Source: Sinonovacula constricta (lineage: Eukaryota; Mollusca; Bivalvia; Cardiida; Solecurtidae). Taken from it: DNA of 64,000 bases. A model generated the notes under the pieces. The model searched no databases, was not told the origin of the DNA, and saw nothing but the letters and a program-made list of their open reading frames with translations. Shown here in pieces: positions 38,159 to 47,154 of this stretch; position 1 is the first letter of the stretch, and each line of letters opens with the position of its first letter. A program made the position numbers and the translations under genes. The DNA is taken from positions 19,650,585-19,714,584 of the forward strand of contig CM017555.1 of assembly GCA_007844125.1 (NCBI GenBank), in the 5' to 3' direction.

Positions 38159-41100
38159 AGATAAATATGTATATAGGTTAAATATTGGTACATGTCTGAA
38201 AATATGGTATATATTTTGATAAGTATGGTCTACCAATGATAGTTTTGATACGGTTTTATAGAAAAGCTCCAGTTAATGACTTCTTAATTTTTTTTATTAT
38301 TATTATATTTCAACATTTTATTTATTTGCTTGGGTTACAAGAACAAGTTGATAAATACATGTAGTAAATGAATATCAGGTCATTTTACACATGTAAGTCC
38401 ATAAAATTTCTGTGTATTCTCCGTCTTGAAATGACAAGCACTTTTCTATGGGTATTTTTGGAACTTTTAACAAATTCTGTGGTGAATATAAATGAGATTG
38501 TGGATGTTTTCTAACCAATTGAGGAAGCTCTCTTTCAAAAACACATACTAACTTGACATTACTTATATTGTGTATAAACTCTTGGTAAAGATTTTGTTAA
38601 TTAACTTTTGCTGTAAAAATGCTAAAAATGCATGTACCTTTTAAAGTATTGACTTTCATTTAGGTTGGATGGGGAGAAAATTGAATAAATTGTTATATAT
38701 TATTATTATTAATTTATATCATTATTATCACTATTTTGTAGATAATAAGTGCTTCGGAGGCCTCCAAACGTAGATCTATTGTCTTTGATGAGCCACTACC
38801 ACCCCCAGACCTGATAGGGGACTCTGCCATCTTGACAGATGATATCATTGAATGTGTAAGTAAAAGATAGAGAAGAAAACAAACTGTATTTCAACAAACA
38901 AAACTAGTAAAACATGAACTTTATGTTAGAGAGTTTTAAAATGTGTTCTGTAACAGATCTCATAAATGTTTATCTTCTGCCAAAATGGTATACAGATTAA
39001 CTAGCGTTGTTTGTGTTTTTTTCTTTCGAAATAATGGGTATAATGGAGTTAATTTGTCTATATGCCAGACCATCTGTGTGATCAGATAAAAATTGCCCCC
39101 TTTGAAAACTTTTTCACAAGATGATGTAAGAGAAATTTATGAAAAGGTAGAAGGTGGAATATACATTGTATTGTAGTTCTAGTTTTGCTTCAGATTAGAG
39201 ATTAGATGACATTTTTCAAAGTAAGTATTTTATCTACCCAAAACCAGTCTTCCTGTTTTTTTTATTAATCATTTATGATGTTATGGAGTTACTTAAAAAA
39301 ATAACTTGTTAGACTGATTTTCCGACAAATAGGCTGGAAGCAATCTTATGGTAGTTTAACAAAAATTACTATGAACAGCAACTAAGTAATATGGTATCTT
39401 CTTGTATTGTTAAGTAGTTAGCATGTCAAGCCCTCATAACCCTGGTTTCGATTCCCATTTAATCTGTTTTGAATTTTTAGTAAGAATAATGACTTTGATA
39501 AAAGAAAAAGAAAAAGTTTATTTTTTATTTAGCCCTGATGCTTGAGGTCTTCCTTAATAGCATCTTTATAGGTCTTTATGAGGCCCAAAGTCTAAACCTA
39601 GGCTGTGACATACCAGTGTCATTAAAATGATAATGTCTTAGGTTCTTTGCTTATGCACTAGCAAATACAAAGGTAATGCCAAGAATTTTCAGCCCAGGAT
39701 GGGGATAATGTCACTGGGTGTGGTCTGATGCCACATGTTATGCTATTCACACTGCCAACATCACCATATCTGTTTCAAGTGAACACCATCTGTGGATAAT
39801 TAATGGATTGTTGGCGAAGCAATAAATCATGAAAAAAAAACTTTCTTGGTTAACCAGTGGTACAGGTTCCAGCAACTTTTCCGTTTTTTTTCTCATTTTT
39901 GTTTTCTTTGTTGAAGTTGGTCCCTGAAATGCCTGGACGTACCATAGGCTATCCTTGGCATCTTGTCTACAGCACCTACAAGCATGGTTTCTCCCTGAAA
40001 ACTCTGTACAGGGTTATGCATGGACTGGAGAGTCCCATACTAATTGTGGTGAAAGATACAAATGACAAGGTAACATATTTAAAAATAATAAAAAATATCA
40101 TACAAATGATAAACACTCTGTAAATTGAAAAGTTAATTTCTTGATGTTTTTTAACTAGATTACTGGAATTTACAGAATTTTAATGGCACTAGGGCACTAT
40201 CTTTGTGCTAGTGCTAACCTTATTTAAAGTAGGTACAGAAAAACCTCCAAAGTTAAGTAAGCATTTTCGTTAATAAAAATTTCATAAAGTTCTAGAAAGG
40301 GGCACTCGTGGCCGCGCTGTATGAGTCTCACCTTTTAACTTCTCAGCCCAATACTGGGTGAGTTCAAACGTCCAGCAGGGAGAGAACTTGTATGTTGGTA
40401 GATCTCTCAACTGACCTGTGGTGTGGTTCTTCCAAAACATTTCCCATTGGAGGGTTCCTTTACCCGTACTTTGCAAGTGTGTCAAAAACAAACTAATGAT
40501 ATGGTACAATTTACCTTATATTTCTTCTTCACTATGTCTTTTCCTCAGATATTTGTAAAAAGTCTTAAAAAATTTAATTAAGGGGTATATGCAAAAGAGA
40601 TGTGAGAGAATGTTTTAAATTTCATTCATAAAATTGTTTTACCCAACAAATCTATTTATCTTTACAATTTTCTAAAAAGTAGAACTTCTTTATATAAATT
40701 AACAAACATAATTTAGATTCTTTATGGATGAAACCTTTGATTTCTTGCAATGGCATAGGTATGGTCAAATGTGATGAGTTATTGTTGCAACATTTCATTT
40801 GTATATGTAATCGCATGATACTCTATTTATTTTTAGGTGTTTGGTGCCCTGACATCTGAGGAGCTTAAGATGAGCGATCACTTCTATGGGACTGGGGAAA
40901 CATTCCTGTTCACCTTCCACCCAGAGTTCACTGTGTTCCATTGGTCTGGCGAAAACAATTTCTTCCTGAAAGGCAATCAGGAGAGTCTGTCAATAGGCGC
41001 TGGCCAGTAAGTTTTGTTGATCCCGTATAATATGAGTTATCTCCCTTGTGGGTCGGTTTCTTCATTAATCTTTGTCTAAGAAATAATCTTCATTTTATTT

Positions 41101-41456
41101 TGAATTTTTCTTATTTTTTAAATGATGCTTATGTGCTCAAACTCATTCTTATTGTAATCAATAAGATAAAATGTTATGTGTATGTAGCAGCCTCAAGTGT
41201 CTTAAATTTACTACAGTAACTATATATTCCAAAAACCTTCTAAAGAGGGAGGTAAGAAAGTGGTATTTGAATAGTGAGAGTTGTATCCCTTGTTTTACAT
41301 ATCTTCTATTATTTTTCCAGAGGTGTCTATGGGCTGTGGTTTGATGAAGATATTTATCATGGTCGAACCAACAAATGTGAGACATTTGCCAATGACGTAT
41401 TGACAGTTTCTGAGGATTTTGTTGTTAAAGGGTTTGAGGCCTGGGCTTTCGTGTGA
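6277..41456 (+). CDS. OXR1: Oxidation resistance 1 / NCOA7-family protein (LysM, GRAM-like, TLDc), at least 13 coding exons
   Basis: Joined exons 6277-6330, 12347-12504, 14873-14983, 18280-18399, 20390-20596, (21207-21230 optional), 29291-29472, 29920-31286, 35118-35277, 35484-35661, 38742-38855, 39917-40069, 40837-41006 and 41321-41456 give one open frame of at least 1,036 residues. All junctions are GT/AG and phase-consistent. Order: a basic N-terminal stretch; LysM (EYIVKESDTLQKIAAHFDTT ... GQVLFVPD); a GRAM-like domain (FIKLNVKHITDGQ ... GVLLVTPNAVMFDP); a long charged disordered region; an acidic segment (EEDDDEDMEMLDE); and the C-terminal TLDc domain (GYPWHLVYSTYKHGFSLKTL, DHFYGTGETFLFTF, GLWFDEDIYHGR, ending EAWAF). 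Family knowledge: OXR1/NCOA7 proteins protect against oxidative stress, and TLDc proteins bind and regulate the V-ATPase. Invertebrates usually have one gene for both vertebrate paralogues, so OXR1 versus NCOA7 cannot be separated. The initiator exon is missing from this model: the first known exon needs one base from an upstream exon. Confidence 0.95.
8778..9020 (+). repeat. SINE family B, diverged copy
   Basis: 'ggagagtgcatgtggccaga', 'gagaactttcatgtatggag', 'cttcctccaccagtacttaa' and 'cctcaccgatatgacctcaa' match the landmarks of the copy at 3319, with an A-rich end. Confidence 0.65.
10385..10480 (+). repeat. SINE remnant (family B-like tail)
   Basis: 'tgacctgctgtgtgctggtg', 'ggtttgactcaggtcc' and 'accataatagctggacatcc' resemble the middle and 3' part of family B copies. 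Truncated and diverged. Confidence 0.4.
11420..11485 (+). repeat. tRNA-like SINE head, remnant
   Basis: 'TTGGTAGAACATTGGACTGT' followed by 'GGGTTTAAATCCTAC' has A-box/B-box-like spacing, then an A/T-rich run. No acceptor stem pairs well, so a functional tRNA is unlikely. Confidence 0.45.
12036..12127 (+). repeat. SINE family B, 3' tail
   Basis: 'TCCTCCACCAATAATTAGCT', 'GGATGCTGCCAATATGACCA' and 'AAATGTGTCATTGCGATGC', then (CAAA)n, match the 3' part of the copy at 3319. Confidence 0.7.
12347..12504 (+). CDS. OXR1: OXR1 exon b (linker into LysM)
   Basis: The acceptor is GTACTTCCAG and the donor TATATT|GTATGA. Phase in 1, phase out 0. The 52 full codons read KHPTAKFYLDDTSP ... KRKVKTPPDGTHEYI; the last four residues start the LysM domain that continues as VKESDTL in the next exon. 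The GTATGA donor also makes a stop if unspliced. Confidence 0.85.
13122..13281 (+). repeat. Tandem repeat, 41-bp unit, about 4 copies
   Basis: The unit begins CATTCTAAGAACAAACTATC and continues AGTCTTGGATCAGGAATTAAA. Copies start at 13122, 13163, 13204 and 13249. The first three are spaced exactly 41 bp; the last is diverged. Confidence 0.85.
13698..13905 (+). repeat. SINE family B, diverged copy
   Basis: 'ctctggtggcctctatttgc', 'cctcattgcataggttctaa', 'acaattccatgtggaaaagt', 'caatggttctaccattttgt' and 'ttgggacc' follow the family order. The B-box region is degraded. Confidence 0.5.
14873..14983 (+). CDS. OXR1: OXR1 exon c (LysM core)
   Basis: The acceptor is TTTTACTACCAG and the donor GGACAG|GTAATAC, phase 0-0. 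The 37 codons hold the LysM core: VKESDTLQKIAAHFDTTPSE then LKKLNKLMTTSMIFAGQ. The DTL, IA..F and LN.L positions are all conserved. Confidence 0.95.
15368..15645 (+). repeat. tRNA-derived SINE, family C
   Basis: The head is a near-complete tRNA-like sequence: TAGCTCAGGTGGTAGAGCAT (A box TAGCTCAGGTGG) and GGGTTCAAATCCC (B box). It is followed by an unrelated body ('ggcttccctcctaacgatcg', 'cgttggtgtcggtataatgg', 'gcccctgtgctataataata') ending in CAAAACCCATCCC. The body and the low pairing of the acceptor ends argue for a SINE rather than a tRNA gene. Confidence 0.75.
15760..15960 (+). repeat. SINE-like fragment (family B-like middle)
   Basis: 'tgctgcataggttctagtct', 'tcaatgtgggaatgtctctc', 'agctggtggttcaggcccga' and 'cattcgtctggtctcctgt' resemble the post-tRNA body of family B copies at 27342 and 47748. 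Confidence 0.4.
16926..18183 (+). repeat. Bivalve tandem-unit repeat with GCTCACCTGA / TCAGGTGAGC termini
   Basis: The element starts GCTCACCTGA (16926-16935) and ends with its inverse TCAGGTGAGC (18174-18183), followed by 'gggccatcatacccctcttg'. Inside are about seven diverged units of roughly 145 bp sharing 'cttggtcagaatgtttgtct', 'gaaatcttggatgagttc', 'gggtcacgtggggtcaaaaa' and 'cttgtgaacacactagag'. The units around 17041, 17186 and 17331 are exactly 145 bp apart and nearly identical over 17110-17395, so a recent local duplication. No coding capacity. Confidence 0.85.
18280..18399 (+). CDS. OXR1: OXR1 exon d (end of LysM and Ser-rich linker)
   Basis: The acceptor is TTATTTGTAG and the donor ACTATG|GTACAA, phase 0-0, 40 codons: VLFVPDKDYEKSRTPSVSNS ... 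NMPDRPTM. VLFVPD closes the LysM fold. The donor is chosen because it is the only good phase-0 site before the in-frame stop at 18480; GAGG|GTAACG at 18345 would be phase 1 and would break the frame into exon e. Confidence 0.88.
18400..20389 (+). other. OXR1 intron
   Basis: It contains one family A SINE (20068-20347). No exon seen. Confidence 0.5.
20068..20347 (+). repeat. SINE family A, diverged copy
   Basis: 'cctgatagtggaatcagtag', 'gggtttgatcaactggctgc', 'taatgtgtctgggtgccttt', 'atgccaggtgctcatgacat' and 'gaaactgtctccaaataact' match the family order. Confidence 0.7.
20390..20596 (+). CDS. OXR1: OXR1 exon e (start of GRAM-like domain)
   Basis: The acceptor is TTCCTTATATACAG and the donor GGACAG|GTAAGC, phase 0-0, 69 codons. 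The N-terminal part (DLPLIKAVNSSPTKVPGHVE) is linker; the end (EAEQLDKDCLERFIKLNVKH then ITDGQ) is the first strand and helix of the GRAM-like domain of OXR1/NCOA7. Confidence 0.95.
21207..21230 (+). CDS. OXR1: OXR1 candidate 24-nt microexon f (optional)
   Basis: TTTTGTCTTTACTAG precedes 24 bases reading RHFEDKSK, followed by AAAG|GTACTTG. Phase is 0-0, so inclusion or skipping keeps the frame. It sits in the intron that interrupts the GRAM-like domain exactly between HITDGQ and GVVKGVLL, where it would add eight charged residues in a loop. This is inferred from sites and phase only; chance is possible for so short an exon. Confidence 0.55.
22819..22847 (+). repeat. Left terminal inverted repeat of the TIR element
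   Basis: 29 bases beginning CGAGGGCTTGG; perfect inverse of 26247-26275. Confidence 0.92.
24030..25434 (+). repeat. Minisatellite, core CCACATCCACAACAC with variable spacers
   Basis: The 15-base core CCACATCCACAACAC recurs about 60 times, joined by CCTG (19-bp period), CCTGCCCTG (24-bp) or CCTGCCCACTTTGACCTG (33-bp). A higher-order block (CTTGCCAC ... CCTGTCCTGCC ... CAACTCCCTGCC) is repeated from about 24827, 24961 and 25141. The left third is dominated by the 24-bp form, the middle by the 19-bp form. It is much more GC-rich than its surroundings. Long open frames on both strands (up to 461 codons) arise because stop codons are absent from the unit; they are not genes. Confidence 0.93.
25507..25722 (+). 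repeat. ATCATCA-rich simple repeat
   Basis: Imperfect repeats of 'catcatcatcatgtttacaa' and 'atcatcaacttcatcatc'. It is part of the TIR element cargo, just right of the minisatellite. Confidence 0.8.
25842..25920. repeat. (TA)n microsatellite
   Basis: About 39 uninterrupted TA units inside the TIR element. Confidence 0.97.
26247..26275 (-). repeat. Right terminal inverted repeat of the TIR element
   Basis: 29 bases ending CCAAGCCCTCG; perfect inverse of 22819-22847. The next four bases are GTAT, as on the left flank. Confidence 0.92.
26540..26790 (+). repeat. Left-end fragment of the bivalve GCTCACCTGA repeat
   Basis: It begins 'tttagctcacctgatcacaa' and contains 'gcttgtgaacactgttgagg' and 'cttggccagaatgtttgtat', then loses similarity. 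A truncated copy of the element at 16926. Confidence 0.65.
27342..27600 (+). repeat. SINE family B variant
   Basis: 'gtgaagtagtggtatactca', 'ctgcttagcctcacagtgca', 'ggaaaggtttaccagctgac', 'gcggtggttctacccaggca' and 'aatagctggatgtcactgta' match the copy at 47748, with a CAACAAAAAA tail. Confidence 0.7.
28188..28279 (+). repeat. Tandem repeat, 23-bp unit, 4 copies
   Basis: The unit CATTTTAAAGATCTGGTCAG + TTG starts at 28188, 28211, 28234 and 28257; the last two copies are slightly diverged. Confidence 0.85.
29291..29472 (+). CDS. OXR1: OXR1 exon g (GRAM-like domain core)
   Basis: The acceptor is TTTGTCTTGCAG and the donor ATGAAAAG|GTGCAG. Phase in 0, out 2. It reads GVVKGVLLVTPNAVMFDPDV ... 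YGLIAPMDLIISAAMYHDIS, the most conserved GRAM-like stretch of OXR1/NCOA7. Without splicing the frame runs on to a stop at 29623. Confidence 0.95.
29920..31286 (+). CDS. OXR1: OXR1 exon h (large charged disordered region)
   Basis: The acceptor is a long T run ending TTTTTGCAG and the donor TATGACA|GTAAGC. Phase in 2, out 1; 1,367 nt, about 455 codons. After REDGSPYPRPEVYHDKNCP it becomes low-complexity, rich in Lys, Asp, Glu, Asn and Ser (for example NEKDKTGCNEKDKNGGYENE), with no domain I recognise. The end (KRKGKMSRHAKWADVEVESA) is more ordered-looking. The family usually has a poorly conserved linker here, so rapid change is expected. Confidence 0.93.
32275..32480 (+). repeat. SINE family B, diverged copy
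   Basis: 'ggccaagtggttagtgtaac', 'aagcccctcactgcatggtt', 'cattggttctaccatgatgt', 'tctggagtcttcctccacca' and 'attattagcgtgattttcca' follow the family order. Confidence 0.65.
34530..34660 (+). repeat. Tandem duplication, about 67-bp unit, 2 copies
   Basis: 'ttgcctgcaatagaaagatt' followed by 'gtttgcctttggagtgg' and 'ttattttgaat'-like sequence occurs from 34534 and again from 34601. Confidence 0.8.
35118..35277 (+). CDS. OXR1: OXR1 exon i
   Basis: The acceptor is CATTTTGCAG and the donor GAGAAAA|GTAAGT. Phase in 1, out 2. It reads FARKSTAYPDPPLYLCLRLG ... YGKRRKKSEYWFSIPREK, the conserved YWF.IP.. region preceding the acidic segment in OXR1/NCOA7. Confidence 0.95.
35331..35420 (+). repeat. SINE family B head, truncated
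   Basis: 'ggagagtgcccatggccaag' and 'caattaagagttgccgactt' (A-box region) then 'gggggtttgaggtcacc' (B-box-like). No body follows. Confidence 0.55.
35484..35661 (+). CDS. OXR1: OXR1 exon j (acidic segment)
   Basis: The acceptor is TTTTTACCAAG and the donor TGGGAG|GTAATA. Phase in 2, out 0. It reads VDHLYAFFVQWSPELYGDEE ... EEDDDEDMEMLDEHFG ... FQKDWE. The HLYAFFVQWSP motif is typical of the family. Confidence 0.95.
37160..37740 (+). repeat. Diverged fragment of the bivalve tandem-unit repeat
   Basis: 'cttactcagaatgttttaga', 'ctgggtcacctggggtcaaa', 'cagtaggtcactatgtcaga', 'cttggtcagattgtttgtct' and 'tcaggaccatcattgcccta' follow the order of the element at 16926, through to its right end. Confidence 0.65.
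38122..38155. repeat. (TA)n microsatellite
   Basis: About 17 TA units. Confidence 0.95.
38742..38855 (+). CDS. OXR1: OXR1 exon k
   Basis: The acceptor is CACTATTTTGTAG and the donor GAATGT|GTAAGT, phase 0-0, 38 codons: IISASEASKRRSIVFDEPLP ... AILTDDIIEC. It links the acidic segment to the TLDc domain, ending in the helix that precedes it. Confidence 0.93.
38856..39916 (+). other. OXR1 intron with SINE fragment
   Basis: It contains a family A SINE lacking a clear head (39594-39830). No exon seen. Confidence 0.5.
39594..39830 (+). repeat. SINE family A, head-degraded copy
   Basis: 'aggctgtgacataccagtgt', 'ggataatgtcactgggtgtg', 'atgccacatgttatgctatt' and 'gtttcaagtgaacaccatct' match the family A body. 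Confidence 0.6.
39917..40069 (+). CDS. OXR1: OXR1 exon l (TLDc start)
   Basis: The acceptor is TTTTCTTTGTTGAAG and the donor GACAAG|GTAACA, phase 0-0, 51 codons. It reads LVPEMPGRTIGYPWHLVYST then YKHGFSLKTLYRVMHGLESP and ILIVVKDTNDK, the first third of TLDc. Confidence 0.96.
40070..40836 (+). other. OXR1 intron with SINE
   Basis: It contains a diverged family B SINE (40299-40505). Confidence 0.5.
40299..40505 (+). repeat. SINE family B, diverged copy
   Basis: 'ggggcactcgtggccgcgct', 'actgggtgagttcaaacgtc', 'agagaacttgtatgttggta' and 'gacctgtggtgtggttcttc' follow the family order. Confidence 0.6.
40837..41006 (+). CDS. OXR1: OXR1 exon m (TLDc middle)
   Basis: The acceptor is TTTATTTTTAG and the donor GGCCA|GTAAGT. 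Phase in 0, out 2. It reads VFGALTSEELKMSDHFYGTG then ETFLFTFHPEFTVFHWSGEN and NFFLKGNQESLSIGAG. G.GETF.F.F and the FGAL motif are TLDc hallmarks. Confidence 0.96.
41321..41456 (+). CDS. OXR1: OXR1 terminal coding exon n (TLDc end)
   Basis: The acceptor is TTATTTTTCCAG. Phase 2 in gives Q, then GVYGLWFDEDIYHGRTNKCE, and TFANDVLTVSEDFVVKGFEA ending WAFV, TGA at 41454-41456. The LW.D.D..HGR and E.WAF motifs are conserved, so the C-terminus is complete. Confidence 0.97.
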
Positions 41457-41690
41457 AAGACATTGTTGGAAATGAATGTTGTCAGCTGTAGCAGGTCATT
41501 GAGAAGTCATTCCGATTTGTTTAACAGTATATCCAATTAACAGTTCCTCAACTTTCACATAAAATTGTTTGCAGGACCCATATATCTAATCAGTAGAGAT
41601 GTAAAGCACATAGCAAACCACTAACCTACTTTACACAAAAGAGCATGTGCTGTTAGTTTGTGATACTGTTTATAAGCACATGCCATCAGA

Positions 41691-41696
41691 AATAAA
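41691..41696 (+). terminator. OXR1: Candidate poly(A) signal of OXR1
   Basis: AATAAA about 235 bases after the stop codon; the nearest of three candidates (others at 41905 and 42748). Confidence 0.35.
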
Positions 41697-44600
41697 TAGA
41701 AACTGTCCAACTATCAATTCTGGATGGACTTGCATACTAATTAAAGAATGGTCCATAGAGCTATGGCAAACTTATACATGTGGGATCATATTACATGTAC
41801 AACAGTCATCTTGAAATAATAATCCAATTTGAATCAAGGTATGGGTTTAAGAAGAATATATGCAAAGTTTTGAACATATTTTATGATATGAAACTTTTTT
41901 ATCAAATAAATAACGAAACCCCCATGGTAGCAGTTAAACCATCAGCTACTCAGTGATAAAAAACACCCTAACCTTAACACATATGCAAGTTTCCACACCT
42001 GTTTGGTTAAAGTGGGGTAGATGTTAGTGGCTTGACTATATGTTGTCAGGCCAATTTCCAATCTTTATGTGTATAGCTTTTGACATATTATACATGTACA
42101 CGAGAAAAACAGAAAATTGTATAGAAGATTAAAAATTTAAGCATTGAAAGTATTGGCATCTGTTTTGAACAATAGAAAGACTGTTTCCTGGACATTTTCA
42201 GTGTGTAGACATATAACCATTTTGGTGTTCAGAGTGTAGTTTACTAGATCAATCCCATGGTACTGGCACCACCATTCAAACTACCCAAGTGTGGTGTCAT
42301 GACAAACATTCTGTTTCTTCTTGATATCATGGGTGGACTATATATGGTTTGGATGAGAAATACCTGGGGATGTAAAATCAGTGGAATATTTGGATTGCTG
42401 GTATTACTGATAAGATATTAAACAACAAAATGGGTATTATATTACTTTTCAATAAGAAAAGGGTTACAAGGTGTCCTTCCTTATAAGAACAAAAGGAACT
42501 ACACTGTAAAAGAATTGCTTTATATTATTAATAAGGGGGCTATGCCATCAAAAGTTTTAGGAGCAGAAATTTGTTATTATTCTTAGTACAGGCAGACACT
42601 ACTGCACTAGATATATATATGGCTTAAAGGTAACACAAGTCAAAGGACTTATTGAGACATTCTTATGATAATTAACCCTTTTCTTGTAGATACACCATAA
42701 TGGTGGCTTTATGTTTTATGTAAATGGGGTTAATGGTGTTTTAACAGAATAAAGGGTTAAGTAAGTCTAGACTCTTTACCATAATCAGGTCCTTGGACTT
42801 TTTGTAAAAATGGTACCTAGATTTTTGGCTACAAGTATTTTACAAAAAGGTTTGTTGTGTTCAAGGCTAATTGTAAAATGGTTTAAGCAGTTGATATTCT
42901 ATAAATGTGGGGTTACTTGGTTTTGCTTGTAAAATGCTATGACTCATTTTTGAGTTAATTTGCCTTTCATTTATTCCATTATTAAAGGTGGTGTCTGACA
43001 GTTTACCTACACCAAATGCATGTAGTACAATGTAATAGTTTCTCATTTTTGGGGGGAGAAAGATGATTTTGAACACTACCAATATGCAAGACAGTACACA
43101 CATTGCAAAAAAAATAACTAAATATATATTCTTACCAAATCTATAACTAAGCATGAAAGTGATCTCTGCTAAAAATAGATACTGACGTCAGCGTGGACTT
43201 TCCAGATGATGATATAACGTGATCTCAAAAGTAAGTTGTCACATGGTTTTCTTAATTTAAAAATAGCTGTCTGCAGTGTGACTCAGATATGAAATACCTG
43301 TTTGTAATGATGATTGGTGAGTAATGCTTCACTTTTCACACAGATCTAGGGTATCACTGAACCACATTTTGCAGGGCCTGTCAATAATGACTTATTTGAT
43401 CATTCAAAAAAATAATATTTGGTCCAAACTATTGGGTACTACCTTTAAGTATGAGAACGTTGTTTACTGATTTACTCTTTTGTGAGTGTATTCATTTTAT
43501 TTGTTTTACTTTTTAATATTGGAAAAATACTTATTTTCCTTCAATGTGAAAGTAATGAAAACAAATAAGAAATCAATTTAGCCAATAAAACATGATTTTT
43601 GCTTATGTTAGAAATTGTTCAAAATCGAAATTGTATTTTTTTTTTCTTTCACAAAATAAAAAGGTTAGATTTTAAAGCATATTGGTAATTTGAAATTTTA
43701 ATTCTTTTCTGCAAATATCTTTTTAGTGCACCTGATCCTGTTTAAGATGACAATAAAAATAATTTTGGATGTCTTAGATTTAATATTGTTATTGGCAAAA
43801 GAAGAAATGTGAACATATTGTTTATGTTCTAGATTAAATTTATTTAATTTGCACTGAAATGTTGTAAGGTAAATGTAATATTCATGTACACCTAGTGTTA
43901 AAATACAGCTTGCACCTGTATATTATTTGTACAGTTAGTTGATTTATATATACACTTGAATAGTGTCAGGATCCCTTTTTTGACAACAATTTGATGTGTA
44001 CCATTACCACCTAGTATGTATTCATTGTTATATCATAAATATTTTAAATATTTGCCTTTTAACCCCAAACCCAAATCTGTGTGATTTTACAAATTACTTT
44101 AAGAATGTAGATCAAATTATATCATTATAGCTTGTTTTTGCTTAATTGTGAAATGAAAAGAAGACTAAACAATTTCAATTTGAAAAGTAACTCACCAGTA
44201 ATGAATATTTGCCCCTTTTTATTTTCTGTAGCATGAATTGAAGCAGATTGAATATATCACAATCTTATACCAGACATTTCTAATTTTTCATTACATTGGG
44301 GATTATCATATGTATTTATCAAGTCATTAAAATCAACTGATTTTAAATAGGACAGCATAATAGTTTATAAGCTTATTCTTGTATAGAATGGCATGATAGT
44401 TGATTAGCCATTTAATTCTTTATTTTTGAATAGCTTTTTTGCATTTTACCAGAAGTATTTATGTTTTGCCTCCATTTTATTTTGGTATATTTTTACATGC
44501 CAGAAGGGGTAGTATTCTGGTATTGGTCCCATCATCTGTCCATGTGATAACAGTTTGTTTCTTTGCCAAGAACACCGCTTATTTGCAGAAATGTTTCATA

Positions 44601-45649
44601 TTAATTTGTTGTTGTTTGTAAAGGTGAGATGACACTGATTGCATTGTTTGTTCCAGTTGTGTTGCCCCTTGTTGTTTTTTCTTAACTATTTTTGTGTGGG
44701 AAGAACACTGTGTTTATTTGTCAGCTTGATTTTTCACATATAAGTCTTCTTAATTTGCACTGGCGTCTTAATAATCATGAGGCATTTAATGCTCCAGTTG
44801 CGGTGCCCTTGTAAAATTCATGTTGGTAACCCACCTTTACTTGTACTGCTTTGCTTGATATGGTCATAGTGGAATGTTTATTGTGGTTTCCAACCATGGT
44901 TCAGCACAAAGTTTACAAATGCTGTGTATTCAATGGGTGTTATATACATACAAAACTTGGTCATTTTTCTGACTTAAAGAAAGCAATGTCCCTAAATTTT
45001 GAACATGACTAAGAAATTTCTTCAATTTAATGATTCTATGAATGAAAGTTAAGAGATTTCCTTTTGTCTGTGGACAAGATTTAAGGAAATGTATTAATGA
45101 TGAATAAGTGAATTATAAACACAGGCAAGTGCTAGTTATTTTTATATATTCCTTTGTGTCACCACATATGTCTAGTCAAATAGTTATTAACATGATGCGC
45201 TATTTTCATATTGTATTTTTGTTGAGATCTTTCTGCTGTTGAAGCAATATACATGTATCTAAAAACTCCAGAAAACTCTTTAGTGTGGCAAATACTTTAC
45301 TTTTTGTACATTGCCAAGATGCTAGTATGTGCTTGATGGATAACATTGAGGTTGGATTAAAAATGTCTTAGAGAAAGAAACAAATACTACTATATTAGCT
45401 AAACTTTTCAAAGGAAAAAGTGGAACCATTGTCATGACCCTCTCAATGCTATGTTAATGACTCTCTCCTTCATCACTTAACCAGTATGGTGAGGTCCTTT
45501 TCTAAAAAAAAAAAAAAAAAGATATTTATCTCAATCTTGAAATACTTGTTCAGTATAGAAAGCAAAAATAATTTCACTTGGGAAAGTAACCCTTAAATTA
45601 AGGTTATTGTTAAGGTTACTTGCAGCTAACATAACACTTACTAGCACTG

Positions 45650-45938
45650 ACCGGACCTGGTAGCGCAATCGGTAGAGCATCGGCTCCAGGTACAGGAGGC
45701 CCCAGGTTTGATCCTGTTCCGCAACATACCAAATTCATTTAAAATGGTAGTGGAATGCTAACACTCAAGCAACAACTGGTTGGCCCGGTATCGGGATAAT
45801 GTGACTTGGTGTGGTATCATGCCAGGTGTTCACGGCATGCTATACCCAGTGAAGGCAGCACTATATCTTCTTTAAGTACACACTGTCTCCAGTTGACTGA
45901 AATACTGTTGGTGTGATGATAAACCCAATAAACAAATA
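45650..45938 (+). repeat. SINE family A, best-preserved copy
   Basis: The head is GGACCTGGTAGCGCAATCGG, TAGAGCATCGGCTCC, GGTTTGATCC (B box). The body is GCAACATACC, GGGATAATGTGACTTGGTGT, GCCAGGTGTTCACGGCATGC and CACACTGTCTCCAGTTGACT, ending AAACCCAATAAAC. Its state suggests the most recent insertion of this family here. Confidence 0.85.
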
Positions 45939-47154
45939 ACTAGTACTGAGAAATTGATGTGTTCATGTATATGCAAGTTTCTGGTCATTTTGTATATCTG
46001 TTAAAATGTAGCAAATTGACATAAATATTACATTGACAAGAATAATACATGACATTAACTGCAATAGAACTAACTGAACGCATCTTAAATATGTGTTTGT
46101 TATCTTACCATAAACACTGGATCAAAATGTACACAATTGTATAGTGCACACATTTACTTAAGGGCAAAAATTTGGTTAAAACTCCTTAAATGCTGAACTT
46201 GTATATAGTGGTGGCCTACTTTTCATTGACCCATTATCTTAAATATTTGTGATTTTCATTTCTTTTGTAAAGAATATAAATCTTTATGAATATGTATTAA
46301 ATATGTTTTCCTTGCTGTTCACTTTTTTGTCATATTTTATTGTTTATAGATATATTTGTTATTGGGACTTGTTTTCTGTTTATGCATTGATAACTGTTTT
46401 TCTTACATTTACTTTTAGATTACTAAACATGCAATATAATAAGGTGTAGGCAAATAGTGTAGATCCAAATCAGCCAGCCTGCTGGGAGCAGTAAGATCAG
46501 GATATACATACTTTGCTGCTGAGTCTCTAGTAAAATGTCTAGTAACTTTGGACTGTCATTGCTGGTTAATAGGTAACATTTACTACTGGTTGTAAATGCT
46601 TGTAGCATAATGAAGGTTCAACTTATGTCCATATTTAATTCTTGAACATGATGATGCTGATGATGAGTCACAGACACAAAATCCTCCCAGACTAAAACCC
46701 TCCTGCCATTGTAGAAGGGCCAGACAACCCAGACAAAAACCCTCTCAAAACTTTTCCTACCGGAACAAATTTGTTTTTATCTTCAGGAAAATGATGATGC
46801 TGTTACACATTGTGTGTTCAATAAGATAAGAATGTGCAGTTTGTTTATTTATGAGCAAAATTAACTCACAAAAAAGATTTAGGCAAAATGCTTTGTTATT
46901 TCTCATTTTTCATTTTATTCTGATTATTTAAATACCTTTTATCTGTATGATGTTAATATTTTATATTGTACTAATATGCTGTCTTTACTGTAAAGTATGC
47001 AGGAATTATAATAATGAATCACATTGGTGAAAAATATACATTTTAATGGAATAATTCCAAATAGATGTTTATTGGGATATGTGTATGTATATAATGCATG
47101 TCGAGATGCATTCTTGAGCTTAAATCTTTCAGATATGCTGTATCAAGTGTAGTT

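Larger units (their letters stand above)
35662..38741 (+). other. OXR1 intron
   Basis: It holds a diverged fragment of the bivalve repeat (37160-37740) and a (TA)n tract (38122-38155). No exon is visible. Confidence 0.5.
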